Positions 25,986 through 34,266 of a DNA stretch of 64,000 nt are shown here, in pieces; the first letter of the stretch is position 1; every line of letters begins with the position of its first letter. Location of the stretch: assembly GCF_001306915.1 (NCBI RefSeq), contig NZ_LJTC01000006.1:124774-188773 (forward strand). Direction: 5' to 3'. The translations under genes and the position numbers were made by a program. The notes beneath the pieces were generated by a model. It did not search any database, was not told where the DNA came from, and saw only the letters and a program-made list of their open reading frames with translations. The DNA comes from Pseudoalteromonas lipolytica (lineage in GTDB: Bacteria; Pseudomonadota; Gammaproteobacteria; Enterobacterales; Alteromonadaceae).

Positions 25986-27026
25986 ATGAGTCTAGCTGAA
26001 CAAATTATGCCTGAAGATTATATCTTCCCTCCAAAGCCAGCTCCGTTATCAAAAGACGAGCAAGTTGAGTACAAGGCACGTATCAAACAATTATTAAAAG
26101 ACAAGAACGCGGTTCTTGTTGCCCATTATTACACTGATCCTGAAATTCAAGCACTAGCTGAAGAAACAGGCGGTTGTGTTGCTGACTCGCTAGAAATGGC
26201 GCGTTTTGGCGCTAAGCACGACGCAGATGTAATTGTGGTAGCCGGTGTTCGCTTTATGGGCGAAACAGCAAAAATCCTAACGCCAAATAAAACAGTTGTT
26301 ATGCCAACGCTTGCTGCAACCTGTTCATTAGACGTAGGTTGCCCAATTGAAGAATTCTCAGCGTTTTGTGATCAGCACCCTGATCGCAAGGTAGTAGTGT
26401 ATGCAAATACATCAACCGCTGTTAAAGCGCGTGCAGATTGGATTGTTACTTCTTCATGTGCCCTAGAAATCGTTGAGCATCTTGATGAGCAAGGCGAAAA
26501 AATCATTTGGGGTCCAGATAAGCACTTAGGTTCTTACATTCAAAAGAACACAGGTGCAGACATGATCATGTGGAATGGCGCCTGTATCGTTCATGACGAG
26601 TTTAAAACCAAAGCACTTAAGGATATGAAAGCCTTACACCCAGATGCGGCTGTATTGGTTCACCCAGAGTCTCCTGCGGAGATTGTAGCCTTAGCTGATG
26701 CGGTTGGTTCAACAAGCCAACTTATCAAAGCAGCGCAAACTATGGACAACAAAAAGTTCATCGTAGCGACTGACCGAGGTATTTTCTACAAAATGCAGCA
26801 GTTATGCCCAGAGAAAGAATTCTTTGAAGCACCAACAGCAGGTGAAGGCGCAACCTGTAAAAGCTGTGCGCATTGCCCGTGGATGGCAATGAATGGCTTA
26901 AAAGCGATTGAGGAAGCACTGACAGACCCTGAAGGTAAAGAAGTGTTTGTTGATATGGACTTACGCGAAGGTGCATTAAAGTCGCTTAACCGTATGTTAG
27001 ATTTTTCAGCAACGCTTCAACGTTAA
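25986..27026 (+). CDS. nadA: Quinolinate synthase NadA
   Basis: Makes quinolinate from iminoaspartate and dihydroxyacetone phosphate, the second step of de novo NAD synthesis; cytoplasmic [4Fe-4S] enzyme. ATG 25986 gives 346 residues and matches the E. coli start region; an in-frame ATG 27 bases earlier adds MHCGLSGRE, which does not look conserved. Cluster Cys are in [19 protein letters not shown] and [22 protein letters not shown] and [12 protein letters not shown] are family signatures. The cpoB / tRNA-Lys / nadA order is as in E. coli. Confidence 0.96.
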   Translation: MSLAEQIMPEDYIFPPKPAPLSKDEQVEYKARIKQLLKDKNAVLVAHYYTDPEIQALAEETGGCVADSLEMARFGAKHDADVIVVAGVRFMGETAKILTPNKTVVMPTLAATCSLDVGCPIEEFSAFCDQHPDRKVVVYANTSTAVKARADWIVTSSCALEIVEHLDEQGEKIIWGPDKHLGSYIQKNTGADMIMWNGACIVHDEFKTKALKDMKALHPDAAVLVHPESPAEIVALADAVGSTSQLIKAAQTMDNKKFIVATDRGIFYKMQQLCPEKEFFEAPTAGEGATCKSCAHCPWMAMNGLKAIEEALTDPEGKEVFVDMDLREGALKSLNRMLDFSATLQR

Positions 27027-27046
27027 GAACGAGATATCTATATACA

Positions 27047-27076
27047 AAAGGCAAGGTGTTTACCTTGCCTTTTTTG
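27047..27076 (+). terminator. Terminator of nadA
   Basis: Stem AAAGGCAAGGT / ACCTTGCCTTT with a four-base loop, followed by a T run. Confidence 0.88.
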
Positions 27077-27178
27077 TTTGATTACTAATCACTTAGCAGC
27101 ACAATTTTAAAAAGCCCTTGCGTCTGTAGGGTTGTTTTCATACTATAACGCCGCTGCTAAACTCTAAGCAGCGCCTTA

Positions 27179-27266
27179 GGTGACGTGTCCGAGTGGCTGA
27201 AGGAGCACGCCTGGAAAGTGTGTATACGGCAACGTATCGAGAGTTCGAATCTCTCCGTCACCGCCA
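27179..27266 (+). tRNA. tRNA-Ser(GGA)
   Basis: An 88-base class II tRNA with encoded GCCA. Acceptor GGTGACG / CGTCACC, anticodon loop CTGGAAA reading GGA, a long variable arm (GTATACGGCAACGTATC) and T loop TTCGAAT. It is close to E. coli serX. Its last 12 bases recur at 30058-30069, at the far end of a 2.8 kb insertion. Confidence 0.96.
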
Positions 27267-27267
27267 T
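27256..27267 (+). repeat. Left att-like direct repeat in tRNA-Ser
   Basis: CGTCACCGCCAT, the 3' end of the tRNA plus one base, repeated exactly at 30058-30069. With the flanking bases 17 of 20 positions agree. This is the layout left by a tRNA-targeting integrative element. Confidence 0.6.
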
Positions 27268-28254
27268 CCTACCTCAAAGTCTTTTATCCTGTGATGTCCC
27301 AAGCTTGTTTGCTGGCAGGGAGAATTACTCCATCTGAAGTCTGGTACAAAAGCTTGATTTAGATAGGCTTACTGTGCTATTTGCTCAATTATAGGCAAAA
27401 ACGAGTTTAAAGAATCTTTAGATCATATTTGTCTAACTTAAGGCAAAAAATATGTATATAAAGTATGGCTAGTTTAACCAACCTGCTAGTTTAGAAATTC
27501 TTATATAATCATCTCAAAGCCAAAATTCAGATTTCTTCAATCTAAACTCGTTTAAATATTTGTCGTAAATCAAAATTATGGTTTTAAATGCTGTCACCTC
27601 AGTTGAAGAGTTAACTATGTCATGAAATGACTTCCCTGTGCCCCAGCCACTACTGAGATTAAGAACAAAGCCGTCATGCTCAACTGTAATATTACTAGCT
27701 AAGAATCCCCCATGTTCACTACTGTTTAGCTTACAATTTTCAAATTTGTAATTGCGCTTTTTAAGCTCATATCAATTCCTTGTATTAAAGCTATTTTAAT
27801 TGCTTGAATAATAGCATGATTTTTAATAACTACATCTAAGCGGTGCTGAGTATTATACCTAGAGCTTTATAATTTTGGTGCATAACATCGCCAAAAAAGA
27901 CAGAATATTCTCATGATTAATGTAGAGTTTCTGTATGAATAAAAACTCGTAGTTACCCATTGATGTTAGTCTCGCATCTTTAAATTTGTACATAAAGGGG
28001 GAACCAAAAATTTTTTGAGTTACAGTTAAAACTAACAATAAATAAAGTTATTGATAAATTAAAAATTATTGATGCGAACCTAAAGCTAATACTTAAAGGG
28101 GGATTCTTTAGCAGTGTTTCACTTTATTAGAAAGTCTCATAGTTGACTTACTAAAACCATGTTAAGAAACAGGCTTCAAGTTTAATTGAAAATAACTGAT
28201 AATACTTTGATATATTTTTTTCTAAAATTTTGAACTGTAAGAAAGGGGTTAATT
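27268..28254. other. Left part of the tRNA-Ser insertion
   Basis: Nearly 1 kb of AT-rich DNA without an intact gene. It holds the KAP NTPase remnant (27514-27770) and, upstream of the 28255 gene, two similar AAAGGGGGA segments (about 27996 and 28094) of unknown meaning. No integrase gene or clear remnant of one was seen, so the element is either decayed or relies on an outside integrase. Confidence 0.5.
27514..27770 (-). pseudogene. Remnant of a KAP-type P-loop NTPase
   Basis: On the minus strand ATG 27770 has a good ribosome binding site (AAGGA, seven bases upstream), but its frame is lost after four codons at a run of five A. Adding one A restores a continuous frame of about 85 codons. The restored product reads GGFLASNITVEHDGFVLNL followed at once by SSGWGTGKSF, a Walker A in the sequence context typical of KAP NTPases. 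After the P-loop the sequence departs from the family and stops early, so an internal deletion is also likely. KAP proteins are usually several hundred residues and often membrane-linked, and some act in phage defence. The family call rests on the P-loop context only. Confidence 0.5.
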
Positions 28255-29964
28255 TTGAAAGGGAATTTGGTAAGTACTATTTTCACTATCATTGGTACTG
28301 TCTTGTCGGGCTATCTATTATATTATTTAACTCAAGACAAAATTGAACTTGAATACTATCTAAGTGAGCCTATCCCATTAATAATTGATAAGGGCGAGGT
28401 AAAAGAAAGCGTTCAGCAATTAACAGTAATAAATAGCGGTGATGTTGCTATTGATTCTATAGGAATTAAAATTACCGGAAAAATTAAAGAAGCCAATGTA
28501 ATTAAGAACTTTGTAGATGATAAAGTTGTACAAAATGTTGCAGATACTTTTTTTCAGGCACAATATCCTAAACTCCCCCCCAATTCAAAATTCAGTTACA
28601 CCATTAAATCAACAGTTGGTGGGATCACAAGTAAGCTTATTGATATTTCATACCCAAAAGGTAAAGCAATAAATGCTTTGGAGCCTGCCAATAGTTCAAA
28701 TGCTACTATTTTGATATATGTATTGTGTAGTGTTGGCTATTTAATTTATATAATTATTTCGACCTTCAAAGGACATGTATTTAGAAAATTACAACTTAGT
28801 AGTTATGATGGTATTTTGACCGTATTGAATGAACCCAAGCCTTTTTATGTGAATCAAAAAGATTGGGATGAAGCGAGAAGGTCCTTTATAAAAAGCAAAA
28901 GAGATATCAAAAATTTTCATTGTAGTAACCTACAAGAACATGAAAGTTTTAAAATTTTAAATTCTTGTAAGCCAGAACATGTATCCGATTTTGAATGGAG
29001 TTTAATCATTGATACGATGGCAAGCCACTACGAAGATTTATTTTTGTATAAGGTAAAAGTTAGTACTGATTCAGATAGCTTAGGTAAAATTCTTAATATA
29101 ACAAAGCCGATAAATTTTATAGAATCAAAGTGGATTGAATTGAACCATACAGCTTGTAAAGAGCTTTTTGCCGTCAATAATCTAGAGAAGTATTATGTAA
29201 ATGAAAATCCAGCATCTGTTGCTAAAATTTTAAGAAAGCCCCCACCTAAAAATGTTGAAAGTGAAGTTTGGCAAGATTACATACAAGCATTGAAGCTTAA
29301 GTACTTTACTCTTATTTTATTAAATATATCTGAAAAGCTATATCCTCACACCACAGAACTGAGTGATTTTGATTTAGATTTGAATTTGCTGGAAAAACGC
29401 GAAAAGGAGAAAATCGAGCATTTTGTTTATAAATTGAAATTGATGAATATAAGACAAATTATTTCCATCTACGATGCAAAATCATTTATTGATAAAAATA
29501 CGGACTCTGATGCAATTCGCATGATGACGGGCACAAATTATGACTTTTTGAATGATCAAGATCGCTCTAAAATGGAGGAAATAGCAAATGCTTATATCGA
29601 ACTTGATAAAAACACAACTCTCTATGAAAAACTACTTTCTAATATTGAATCTATTTTAGGAGGCTCTAATTTAGGAGAAAAGCCAGAAGAGTTAGACGAT
29701 GATAGTTGGTCAAAACTTAAAGAAATTGAGGAGAAAATTATTACAAAATCTTATGATAATATTTTGGATAGAAAACAAATTGATATTGATAAATCTGAAA
29801 TATCTAAGATGCAAGCAAGAGTTGTTAAGCAACTATCAATAATTAGCAATGTATTTAGTAAACCAAACTCTGTTTTGGAAATAGAGGATTATGACAACCC
29901 ATTTGCTGAAGGTAACTACCGTAACTTGAAGAAAGTTGCTGAAATAATCGAACAAAGCCGTTGA
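28255..29964 (+). CDS. Orphan two-TM protein with regular KP-W helical repeats
   Basis: A 569-residue protein starting at TTG 28255, with AAGGGG about ten bases upstream; no ATG is suitably placed. TM1 is at about residues 7-25. An extracytoplasmic domain of about 115 residues follows, beta-rich by inspection with a DUF-like LTVINSGDVAIDSIGIKIT. TM2 is at about 150-168. The long cytoplasmic part carries a repeat of pattern [IL]L-x(3)-KP-x(5-8)-W at about residues 186-204, 231-248, 276-293 and 321-339. Spacing is 44-46 residues, and a further copy ends at Trp 485. No family is recognised. The gene is much more AT-rich than its neighbours and lies between a tRNA-Ser and a copy of that tRNA's 3' end, pointing to transfer. 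A signalling or membrane-associated defence role is possible but unproven. Confidence 0.7.
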   Translation: MKGNLVSTIFTIIGTVLSGYLLYYLTQDKIELEYYLSEPIPLIIDKGEVKESVQQLTVINSGDVAIDSIGIKITGKIKEANVIKNFVDDKVVQNVADTFFQAQYPKLPPNSKFSYTIKSTVGGITSKLIDISYPKGKAINALEPANSSNATILIYVLCSVGYLIYIIISTFKGHVFRKLQLSSYDGILTVLNEPKPFYVNQKDWDEARRSFIKSKRDIKNFHCSNLQEHESFKILNSCKPEHVSDFEWSLIIDTMASHYEDLFLYKVKVSTDSDSLGKILNITKPINFIESKWIELNHTACKELFAVNNLEKYYVNENPASVAKILRKPPPKNVESEVWQDYIQALKLKYFTLILLNISEKLYPHTTELSDFDLDLNLLEKREKEKIEHFVYKLKLMNIRQIISIYDAKSFIDKNTDSDAIRMMTGTNYDFLNDQDRSKMEEIANAYIELDKNTTLYEKLLSNIESILGGSNLGEKPEELDDDSWSKLKEIEEKIITKSYDNILDRKQIDIDKSEISKMQARVVKQLSIISNVFSKPNSVLEIEDYDNPFAEGNYRNLKKVAEIIEQSR

Positions 29965-29991
29965 TAAGTTAGTCACACAGCTTTGTTCGAT
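29947..29991 (+). terminator. Long-stem hairpin at the end of the orphan gene
   Basis: ATCGAACAAAGC and its exact complement GCTTTGTTCGAT flank a 21-base loop that includes the stop codon. The stem begins inside the last codons and is followed by a T-containing stretch. Confidence 0.6.
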
Positions 29992-30057
29992 GATTTTCAG
30001 AAGTTTTGAATGATAAATACTTCAAAAGCTTATGTGATTTGTGGCGGAGGATCTCCT

Positions 30058-30069
30058 CGTCACCGCCAT
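30058..30069 (+). repeat. Right att-like direct repeat, tRNA-Ser 3' end copy
   Basis: An exact copy of CGTCACCGCCAT from the tRNA-Ser 3' end, preceded by GATCTCCT, which resembles the tRNA T-stem. No cloverleaf can be formed here. It marks the right edge of the insertion. Confidence 0.6.
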
Positions 30070-30078
30070 TTCTTAAAT

Positions 30079-30603
30079 TTACCCCACCATAGCAAAGTGT
30101 TTTTCAAGATTACATTTGGCGCGCATTGCTATGTGGCTACTGACTTTCCTTGCAAGTTCTATCACTAATAATTCAAGTTGTTCACGGCTATAACCAAGTA
30201 ATACACAGCGTTTAAGTTGCTCGCTAACTAAGCTGCTGGCATCGTCTAATGCAAATAAAGCGCCTAAAGAGGCAAGCTCAAAAACTCGGTTGTTTTGCTG
30301 TTCTATGCCAAAAGGTAGTTGGCCAAATGTGAGTGCGGTTTTTAGCTGCTGCTCTGTGCGTTTGATAAGCAACGCATTTGAACCTTGAATATTATCAAGT
30401 GACTTTAAAATCTCTAGCGCCAGCAATGCTTTTGGCACCCCTGAATACACACTAATATGCGGTAAAATATCACACAACTCTTGCATTGAAACACCATCAT
30501 TCAATGCGTGCTGACATGCTCGTTTTAACAAAGGCTTGTCAAGAACGGTGACCAAAGCAGCGATCGCGACAAACACAAATAAATCCGTGTTGTTATGGTT
30601 CAT
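30079..30603 (-). CDS. Carboxymuconolactone decarboxylase-like protein
   Basis: A 174-residue protein of the CMD/AhpD-like all-helical fold, seen in two half-repeats (LFVFVAIAALVTVLDKPLLK, HALNDGVSMQELCDILPHISVYSGVPKALLALEI; then RVFELASLGALFALDD). The CxxC pair of AhpD peroxidases is absent, so a peroxidase role is not supported. ATG 30603 (AGAGAT upstream) is chosen over the ATG at 30696, whose extension looks non-coding. It is divergent from the AraC-type regulator gene and probably controlled by it. Confidence 0.7.
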   Translation of the reverse strand: MNHNNTDLFVFVAIAALVTVLDKPLLKRACQHALNDGVSMQELCDILPHISVYSGVPKALLALEILKSLDNIQGSNALLIKRTEQQLKTALTFGQLPFGIEQQNNRVFELASLGALFALDDASSLVSEQLKRCVLLGYSREQLELLVIELARKVSSHIAMRAKCNLEKHFAMVG

Positions 30604-30745
30604 AATATCTCTTTTGATTTTAGGTATTGAATATATTGAAGTTTTGTAGCAGTTGCTGATTACATAGAGCATGCAATCGAAAAATTGAAAATACATTATG
30701 GTCGATGATGGCTATTTCTGCTTGCCATAAATGATTTAATTTTTG

Positions 30746-30773
30746 CCTAAAATAACGAACTGTTACCTAAAAT
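30746..30773. promoter_or_regulatory. Direct repeats, candidate AraC-type operator
   Basis: CCTAAAAT occurs twice at a 20-base interval (30746-30753 and 30766-30773), in the gap between the CMD-like gene and the AraC-type regulator. Two-turn spaced direct repeats suit AraC-family binding. Confidence 0.35.
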
Positions 30774-30832
30774 GGTCCTAACCTTAAATTACGGTGATAC
30801 ACTTAATTGAGTATTTATGTGAGGTAATCTAA

Positions 30833-31717
30833 ATGCGTCAGGCATTAATAGAAGCAGTGAAAGCAATAGCGATTGCAGACGGTAATTTTGAAACAGGGAT
30901 TCCAGAATTATTGGTGTTCAGACGAAGCGAAGTTTCATTACCGATGGCCTGCGTGTATGAGTTAGGGCTGGGTATTAGCTTGCAAGGTGCAAAGCGAGTT
31001 GTGTTGGGTGAACATAGTTATGATTACACTGACGGGCAATCATTGGTGACCTCAGTCGATGTGCCTGTTGCCTCGCATATTACTCGTGCTAGTAAAGAGC
31101 AGCCATTTTACGGACTTTACTTGCGTTTAGATGCTCATGAAATCAGTCACATTGTTGCTGAAATGGATTTTGCCGGGCAAGACAAGTTTCCTAAGCACCA
31201 AGCTATGTCGGTGGTTGATACTGATAATGGTTTGCTTGACGCTTTACTAAGGCTGATTCAACTCGACAATGAACCTCAATTAAAAGCTAATCTTGCGCCA
31301 CTTATTAAAAAAGAAATTATATTGCGTTTGTTAAATAGCCCGCATAGCCCTTATTTAAGGCAAATTGTGATGTCTGGCTCAGCCCATCAAAAAATCGCTA
31401 AGACCTTGTGTTGGTTAAAAGAAAACTTTAGCAGTCAATTTTCAATTGATGATTTAGCCCGTGATGCACACATGAGCCCGTCGACATTCAGACTGCATTT
31501 TCGTGATGTAGTAAAGATGAGCCCGTTGCAATACGTAAAAAACTTACGGCTACAAGCGGCAAGACAATTAATGCTGAATGAGCGAATAGATGTAGGCTCT
31601 GCAGCTTTAAAAGTGGGTTACGAGAGTCCATCGCAGTTTAGCCGCGAGTACACACGCTTTTTTGGCAAGCCACCGATTAAAGATATTTCAGCACTGCGGT
31701 TACAACAAATCGCATAA
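30833..31717 (+). CDS. AraC-family transcriptional regulator
   Basis: A 294-residue regulator. The N-terminal effector domain (about 20-185) belongs to the AraC_N group (ELGLGISLQGAKRVVLGEHSYDY, SVDVPVASHITRASKEQPFY). The C-terminal double HTH (about 195-290) shows FSIDDLARDAHMSPSTFRLHF and VGSAALKVGYESPSQFSREYTRFFG. The likely target is the divergent CMD-like gene; the inducer is unknown. Confidence 0.9.
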   Translation: MRQALIEAVKAIAIADGNFETGIPELLVFRRSEVSLPMACVYELGLGISLQGAKRVVLGEHSYDYTDGQSLVTSVDVPVASHITRASKEQPFYGLYLRLDAHEISHIVAEMDFAGQDKFPKHQAMSVVDTDNGLLDALLRLIQLDNEPQLKANLAPLIKKEIILRLLNSPHSPYLRQIVMSGSAHQKIAKTLCWLKENFSSQFSIDDLARDAHMSPSTFRLHFRDVVKMSPLQYVKNLRLQAARQLMLNERIDVGSAALKVGYESPSQFSREYTRFFGKPPIKDISALRLQQIA

Positions 31718-31719
31718 AA

Positions 31720-31740
31720 AAGGGAGCGCTTGGCTCCCTT
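31720..31740 (-). terminator. Terminator between AraC-type and DUF2750 genes
   Basis: Stem AAGGGAGC / GCTCCCTT. The six-base T run lies on the minus strand, so it mainly serves the DUF2750 gene. Confidence 0.75.
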
Positions 31741-31744
31741 ACAT

Positions 31745-32143
31745 TTAAAATCGTCTTTTTGGTATTCTCAGTTGTGAGTCAAACTCATCGGGGAATAAAA
31801 TTGTGCCGTCGTCTTGGTCTGTTGGAAATACAGCAATAAGTAAGTCATCTTGCTCAAGACCAGGTGTCCAGCGACTTAACCAATCTTTTACAGGGATGGC
31901 TTTTGGTGTGCAACCTTGCCACTCACCGGTTGCCCAGCTTTGGGCAAATTCGCGGCTAGGCCATACAGGCACGCAGTCGTCATCTTCGTTTGAGAGCATG
32001 ACGCAGCCATGTTCATCATTGAGGATCCACACTTGTTTAAACTCTTGTACCGTTTCAAACATATAAGCGAGTCGTTTCTTTGCGCCTAAGGCGAGTACAG
32101 CATCAAATTCAGTTTCAACACGTTTAGCAGTTGCATTATTCAT
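31745..32143 (-). CDS. DUF2750-family protein
   Basis: A 132-residue cytoplasmic protein of unknown function. It has the acidic, Trp-rich layout of DUF2750: RLAYMFETVQEFKQVWILND, VPVWPSREFAQSWATGEW, and the C-terminal LIAVFPTDQDDGTILFPDEF. It lies alone between the AraC and TetR regulator genes. Nothing in the context suggests a substrate. Confidence 0.8.
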   Translation of the reverse strand: MNNATAKRVETEFDAVLALGAKKRLAYMFETVQEFKQVWILNDEHGCVMLSNEDDDCVPVWPSREFAQSWATGEWQGCTPKAIPVKDWLSRWTPGLEQDDLLIAVFPTDQDDGTILFPDEFDSQLRIPKRRF

Positions 32144-32228
32144 GACAGGCTCACTCTTTTAGTTATACACAGCTACACCTTAATCATAAGGTGATAAATT
32201 AATATGACAAGTAAAGTTAATAGCTAAA

Positions 32229-32810
32229 TTAATTTACTAATGCAGCAAATAGATCGTCAGCAAGTTGTTGCAGAGATTTAGGGTCTTGATTTGTCAGGGC
32301 ATAGGTACGAATACCGTATATGCCCATCACTAAAAAGCGCGCCAACTGTTGCGCTGACTTGCTACTTACAAATTCGTTGTTATCTAGGGCTTTTTGAAGT
32401 TGCTCGGCGAGGGCATGCTCGTATGCATTAAGGTTGCTACGCAGCACAGTGCAAATTTGTGGGTCATTGCCTTCAACCTCAGAAATACTCTTTGTAAGTA
32501 AGCATACTTTAGCTACTTCACCTTCAATACACTCATCAACAATCACAGTTAAGTAATGTTTAAGAGTTGATAAAATTGATTGTTGGTCATTAAAAAGGGC
32601 AGTAAATTGTTGGTTTCTGTCTTTTTGATATTGCTCGGTGGCGGCTAAAAACAAGCCTTTTTTGTTGCCATAAGCCGCGTAAATAGAACCCGGGTGAAGG
32701 TGAGTCACTTCTTTTAATTTTTGCATACTGGTCTTCGCATAGCCATATTGCATAAAAGCATGCATGGCTTTGCGTAGTACAAATTCAGTATCAAATTCAG
32801 CAGTTCTCAT
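32229..32810 (-). CDS. TetR-family repressor, probable regulator of the OYE gene
   Basis: A 193-residue repressor. The N-terminal HTH (about 8-55) reads VLRKAMHAFMQYGYAKTSMQKL and HPGSIYAAYGNKKGLFLAA, followed by an all-helical ligand domain. It is divergent from the alkene reductase gene across a 200-base gap that holds one perfect and two imperfect palindromes of identical layout. This is the standard NemR-like arrangement, where electrophiles release the repressor. Candidate redox Cys residues are present (ECIEGEVAKVCLL, QICTVL). Confidence 0.88.
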   Translation of the reverse strand: MRTAEFDTEFVLRKAMHAFMQYGYAKTSMQKLKEVTHLHPGSIYAAYGNKKGLFLAATEQYQKDRNQQFTALFNDQQSILSTLKHYLTVIVDECIEGEVAKVCLLTKSISEVEGNDPQICTVLRSNLNAYEHALAEQLQKALDNNEFVSSKSAQQLARFLVMGIYGIRTYALTNQDPKSLQQLADDLFAALVN

Positions 32811-32925
32811 TAAAGCTCCTCACGGTATAAAGTGCCAACCCGCAATAATACTTAATCATTGAGAGGGTTACTGCCTCAAAATAGACTACTTAATTAAGCG
32901 AATTGGAATATACAAAGTTTACGTA

Positions 32926-33000
32926 ATCTTGAACGATTATTCAAAATAAACCTTGAAGTATGTTTGTTTCACCCTTATCTTGAATGTATGTTCAAGATAA
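32926..33000. promoter_or_regulatory. Tandem TetR operators before the OYE gene
   Basis: A perfect 10-base-arm palindrome (TTATCTTGAA, six-base centre, TTCAAGATAA) lies at 32975-33000. CTTGAA-N6-TTCAAA is at 32928-32945. A third, one-sided copy (CTTGAA-N6-TTGTTT) is at 32952-32969. All share the same half-site and spacing. The perfect one ends ten bases before the reductase start codon, so binding would block translation-start-proximal transcription. Confidence 0.7.
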
Positions 33001-33010
33001 GGATAAAACC

Positions 33011-34054
33011 ATGACAACCGATTTACTTTCTCCGTTTAAACTAAATGACAGCATTGAGTTGCAAAACCGTGTACTAATGGCACCCCTTACACGCTGTATG
33101 AGCGACGATAATCTCGTACCTACCCAAGCAATGGTTGACTATTATGCGCGCCGTGCTGATGCGGGCTTAATTATTAGCGAAGCAACGATTATTCGCCCAG
33201 ATTCACAAGGTTATCCAAATACACCAGGTCTATTTACTAGCGAACAAATTCAAGGTTGGAAGAAAGTCACCGATGCTGTGCACGCAAAAGGTGGCAAAAT
33301 GTTTGCTCAGCTTTGGCACGTAGGTCGTGTTGCTCATCCTCACTTTTTTGGTGGTGATGTACTGGCACCATCAGCAATTGGTGTTGAAGGTTCGGTACCG
33401 AGAATGCGTGAGTTAACTTACGTTACTCCAAAAGCGGCAACCATCGAAGACATCCAAGGTTTAATTGCTGACTACGCAAAAGCGGCGGAAAACGCTATTG
33501 AAGCGGGTTTTGACGGGGTTGAAATTCATGGTGCGAATGGTTACTTAATTGATCAATTCTTACACTTTGCTGCCAACCAACGTGAAGACCAATACGGTCA
33601 AACACCAGAAAACATGTCACGTTTTGCTCTTGAAGTCGTTGATGCAGTAGTTGCAGCAATTGGTGCAGATAAAACTGCATTACGTTTATCGCCAGGAGCG
33701 TATTTTAATATGACCGAAAGTGACGGTGATAAGGCGGTATTTGATTATCTATTGCCAGCCCTTGAAACGCGTAATCTTGCGTACTTACATGTTGGTATTT
33801 TTGATGACAGCATGCGCTTTGCAAGCTTAGGTGATAAGTCAGCATCTGAATATATGCGCGGTGCGTACAAAGGTACCTTAGTCGGGGTAGGTAGCTATAG
33901 CTTTGAGACAGCTAATCAAGCTATTGATAATAACCAATTTGACTTAATTGCGATTGGTCGCCCATTCATTGCGAACCCAGATTACATCAGTAAAGTTAAA
34001 AATGGTGAAGCGTTAACACCATACAGCGACGAAATGCTGGCTGAACTGATTTAA
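33011..34054 (+). CDS. Old yellow enzyme family alkene / NEM reductase
   Basis: An FMN-dependent ene-reductase of 347 residues that reduces activated C=C bonds and related electrophiles with NADPH. Motifs seen: APLTRCMSD, AQLWHVGRVAHP, the substrate-binding GVEIHGANGYLIDQFLH and the phosphate-binding IAIGRPFIANPDY. ATG 33011 with AAGGA upstream is used; the longer frame begins inside the operator. Closest in layout to NemA/XenB-type enzymes. Confidence 0.93.
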   Translation: MTTDLLSPFKLNDSIELQNRVLMAPLTRCMSDDNLVPTQAMVDYYARRADAGLIISEATIIRPDSQGYPNTPGLFTSEQIQGWKKVTDAVHAKGGKMFAQLWHVGRVAHPHFFGGDVLAPSAIGVEGSVPRMRELTYVTPKAATIEDIQGLIADYAKAAENAIEAGFDGVEIHGANGYLIDQFLHFAANQREDQYGQTPENMSRFALEVVDAVVAAIGADKTALRLSPGAYFNMTESDGDKAVFDYLLPALETRNLAYLHVGIFDDSMRFASLGDKSASEYMRGAYKGTLVGVGSYSFETANQAIDNNQFDLIAIGRPFIANPDYISKVKNGEALTPYSDEMLAELI

Positions 34055-34085
34055 GCAAACCTAATAATATTGTCCAACCAACAAG

Positions 34086-34114
34086 CGCTCAGTTAATTTA
34101 ACTGGGCGTTTTTT
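34086..34114 (+). terminator. Terminator of the OYE gene
   Basis: Stem CGCTCAGTTA / TAACTGGGCG (one T-G pair), followed by TTTTTTCT. Confidence 0.78.
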
Positions 34115-34188
34115 CTAATACTTTCTTATTTATTAAACAGTTAAGTCTTAAATCTGCCATGAAAATGCATTAATTGTTTAATTGTTGT

Positions 34189-34203
34189 GTCAAAAATTTT
34201 GAC
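34189..34203. promoter_or_regulatory. Palindrome upstream of the TonB receptor gene
   Basis: GTCAAAA-A-TTTTGAC, a perfect 7-base-arm palindrome 64 bases before the receptor start codon. It is a possible repressor or activator site; it is not a clear Fur or Pho box. Confidence 0.35.
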
Positions 34204-34266
34204 CCTAAATGTCATACACGCTCTGCATACTGTGCCCGCTTTTAAATACGTAACCTTGGAAAAACA

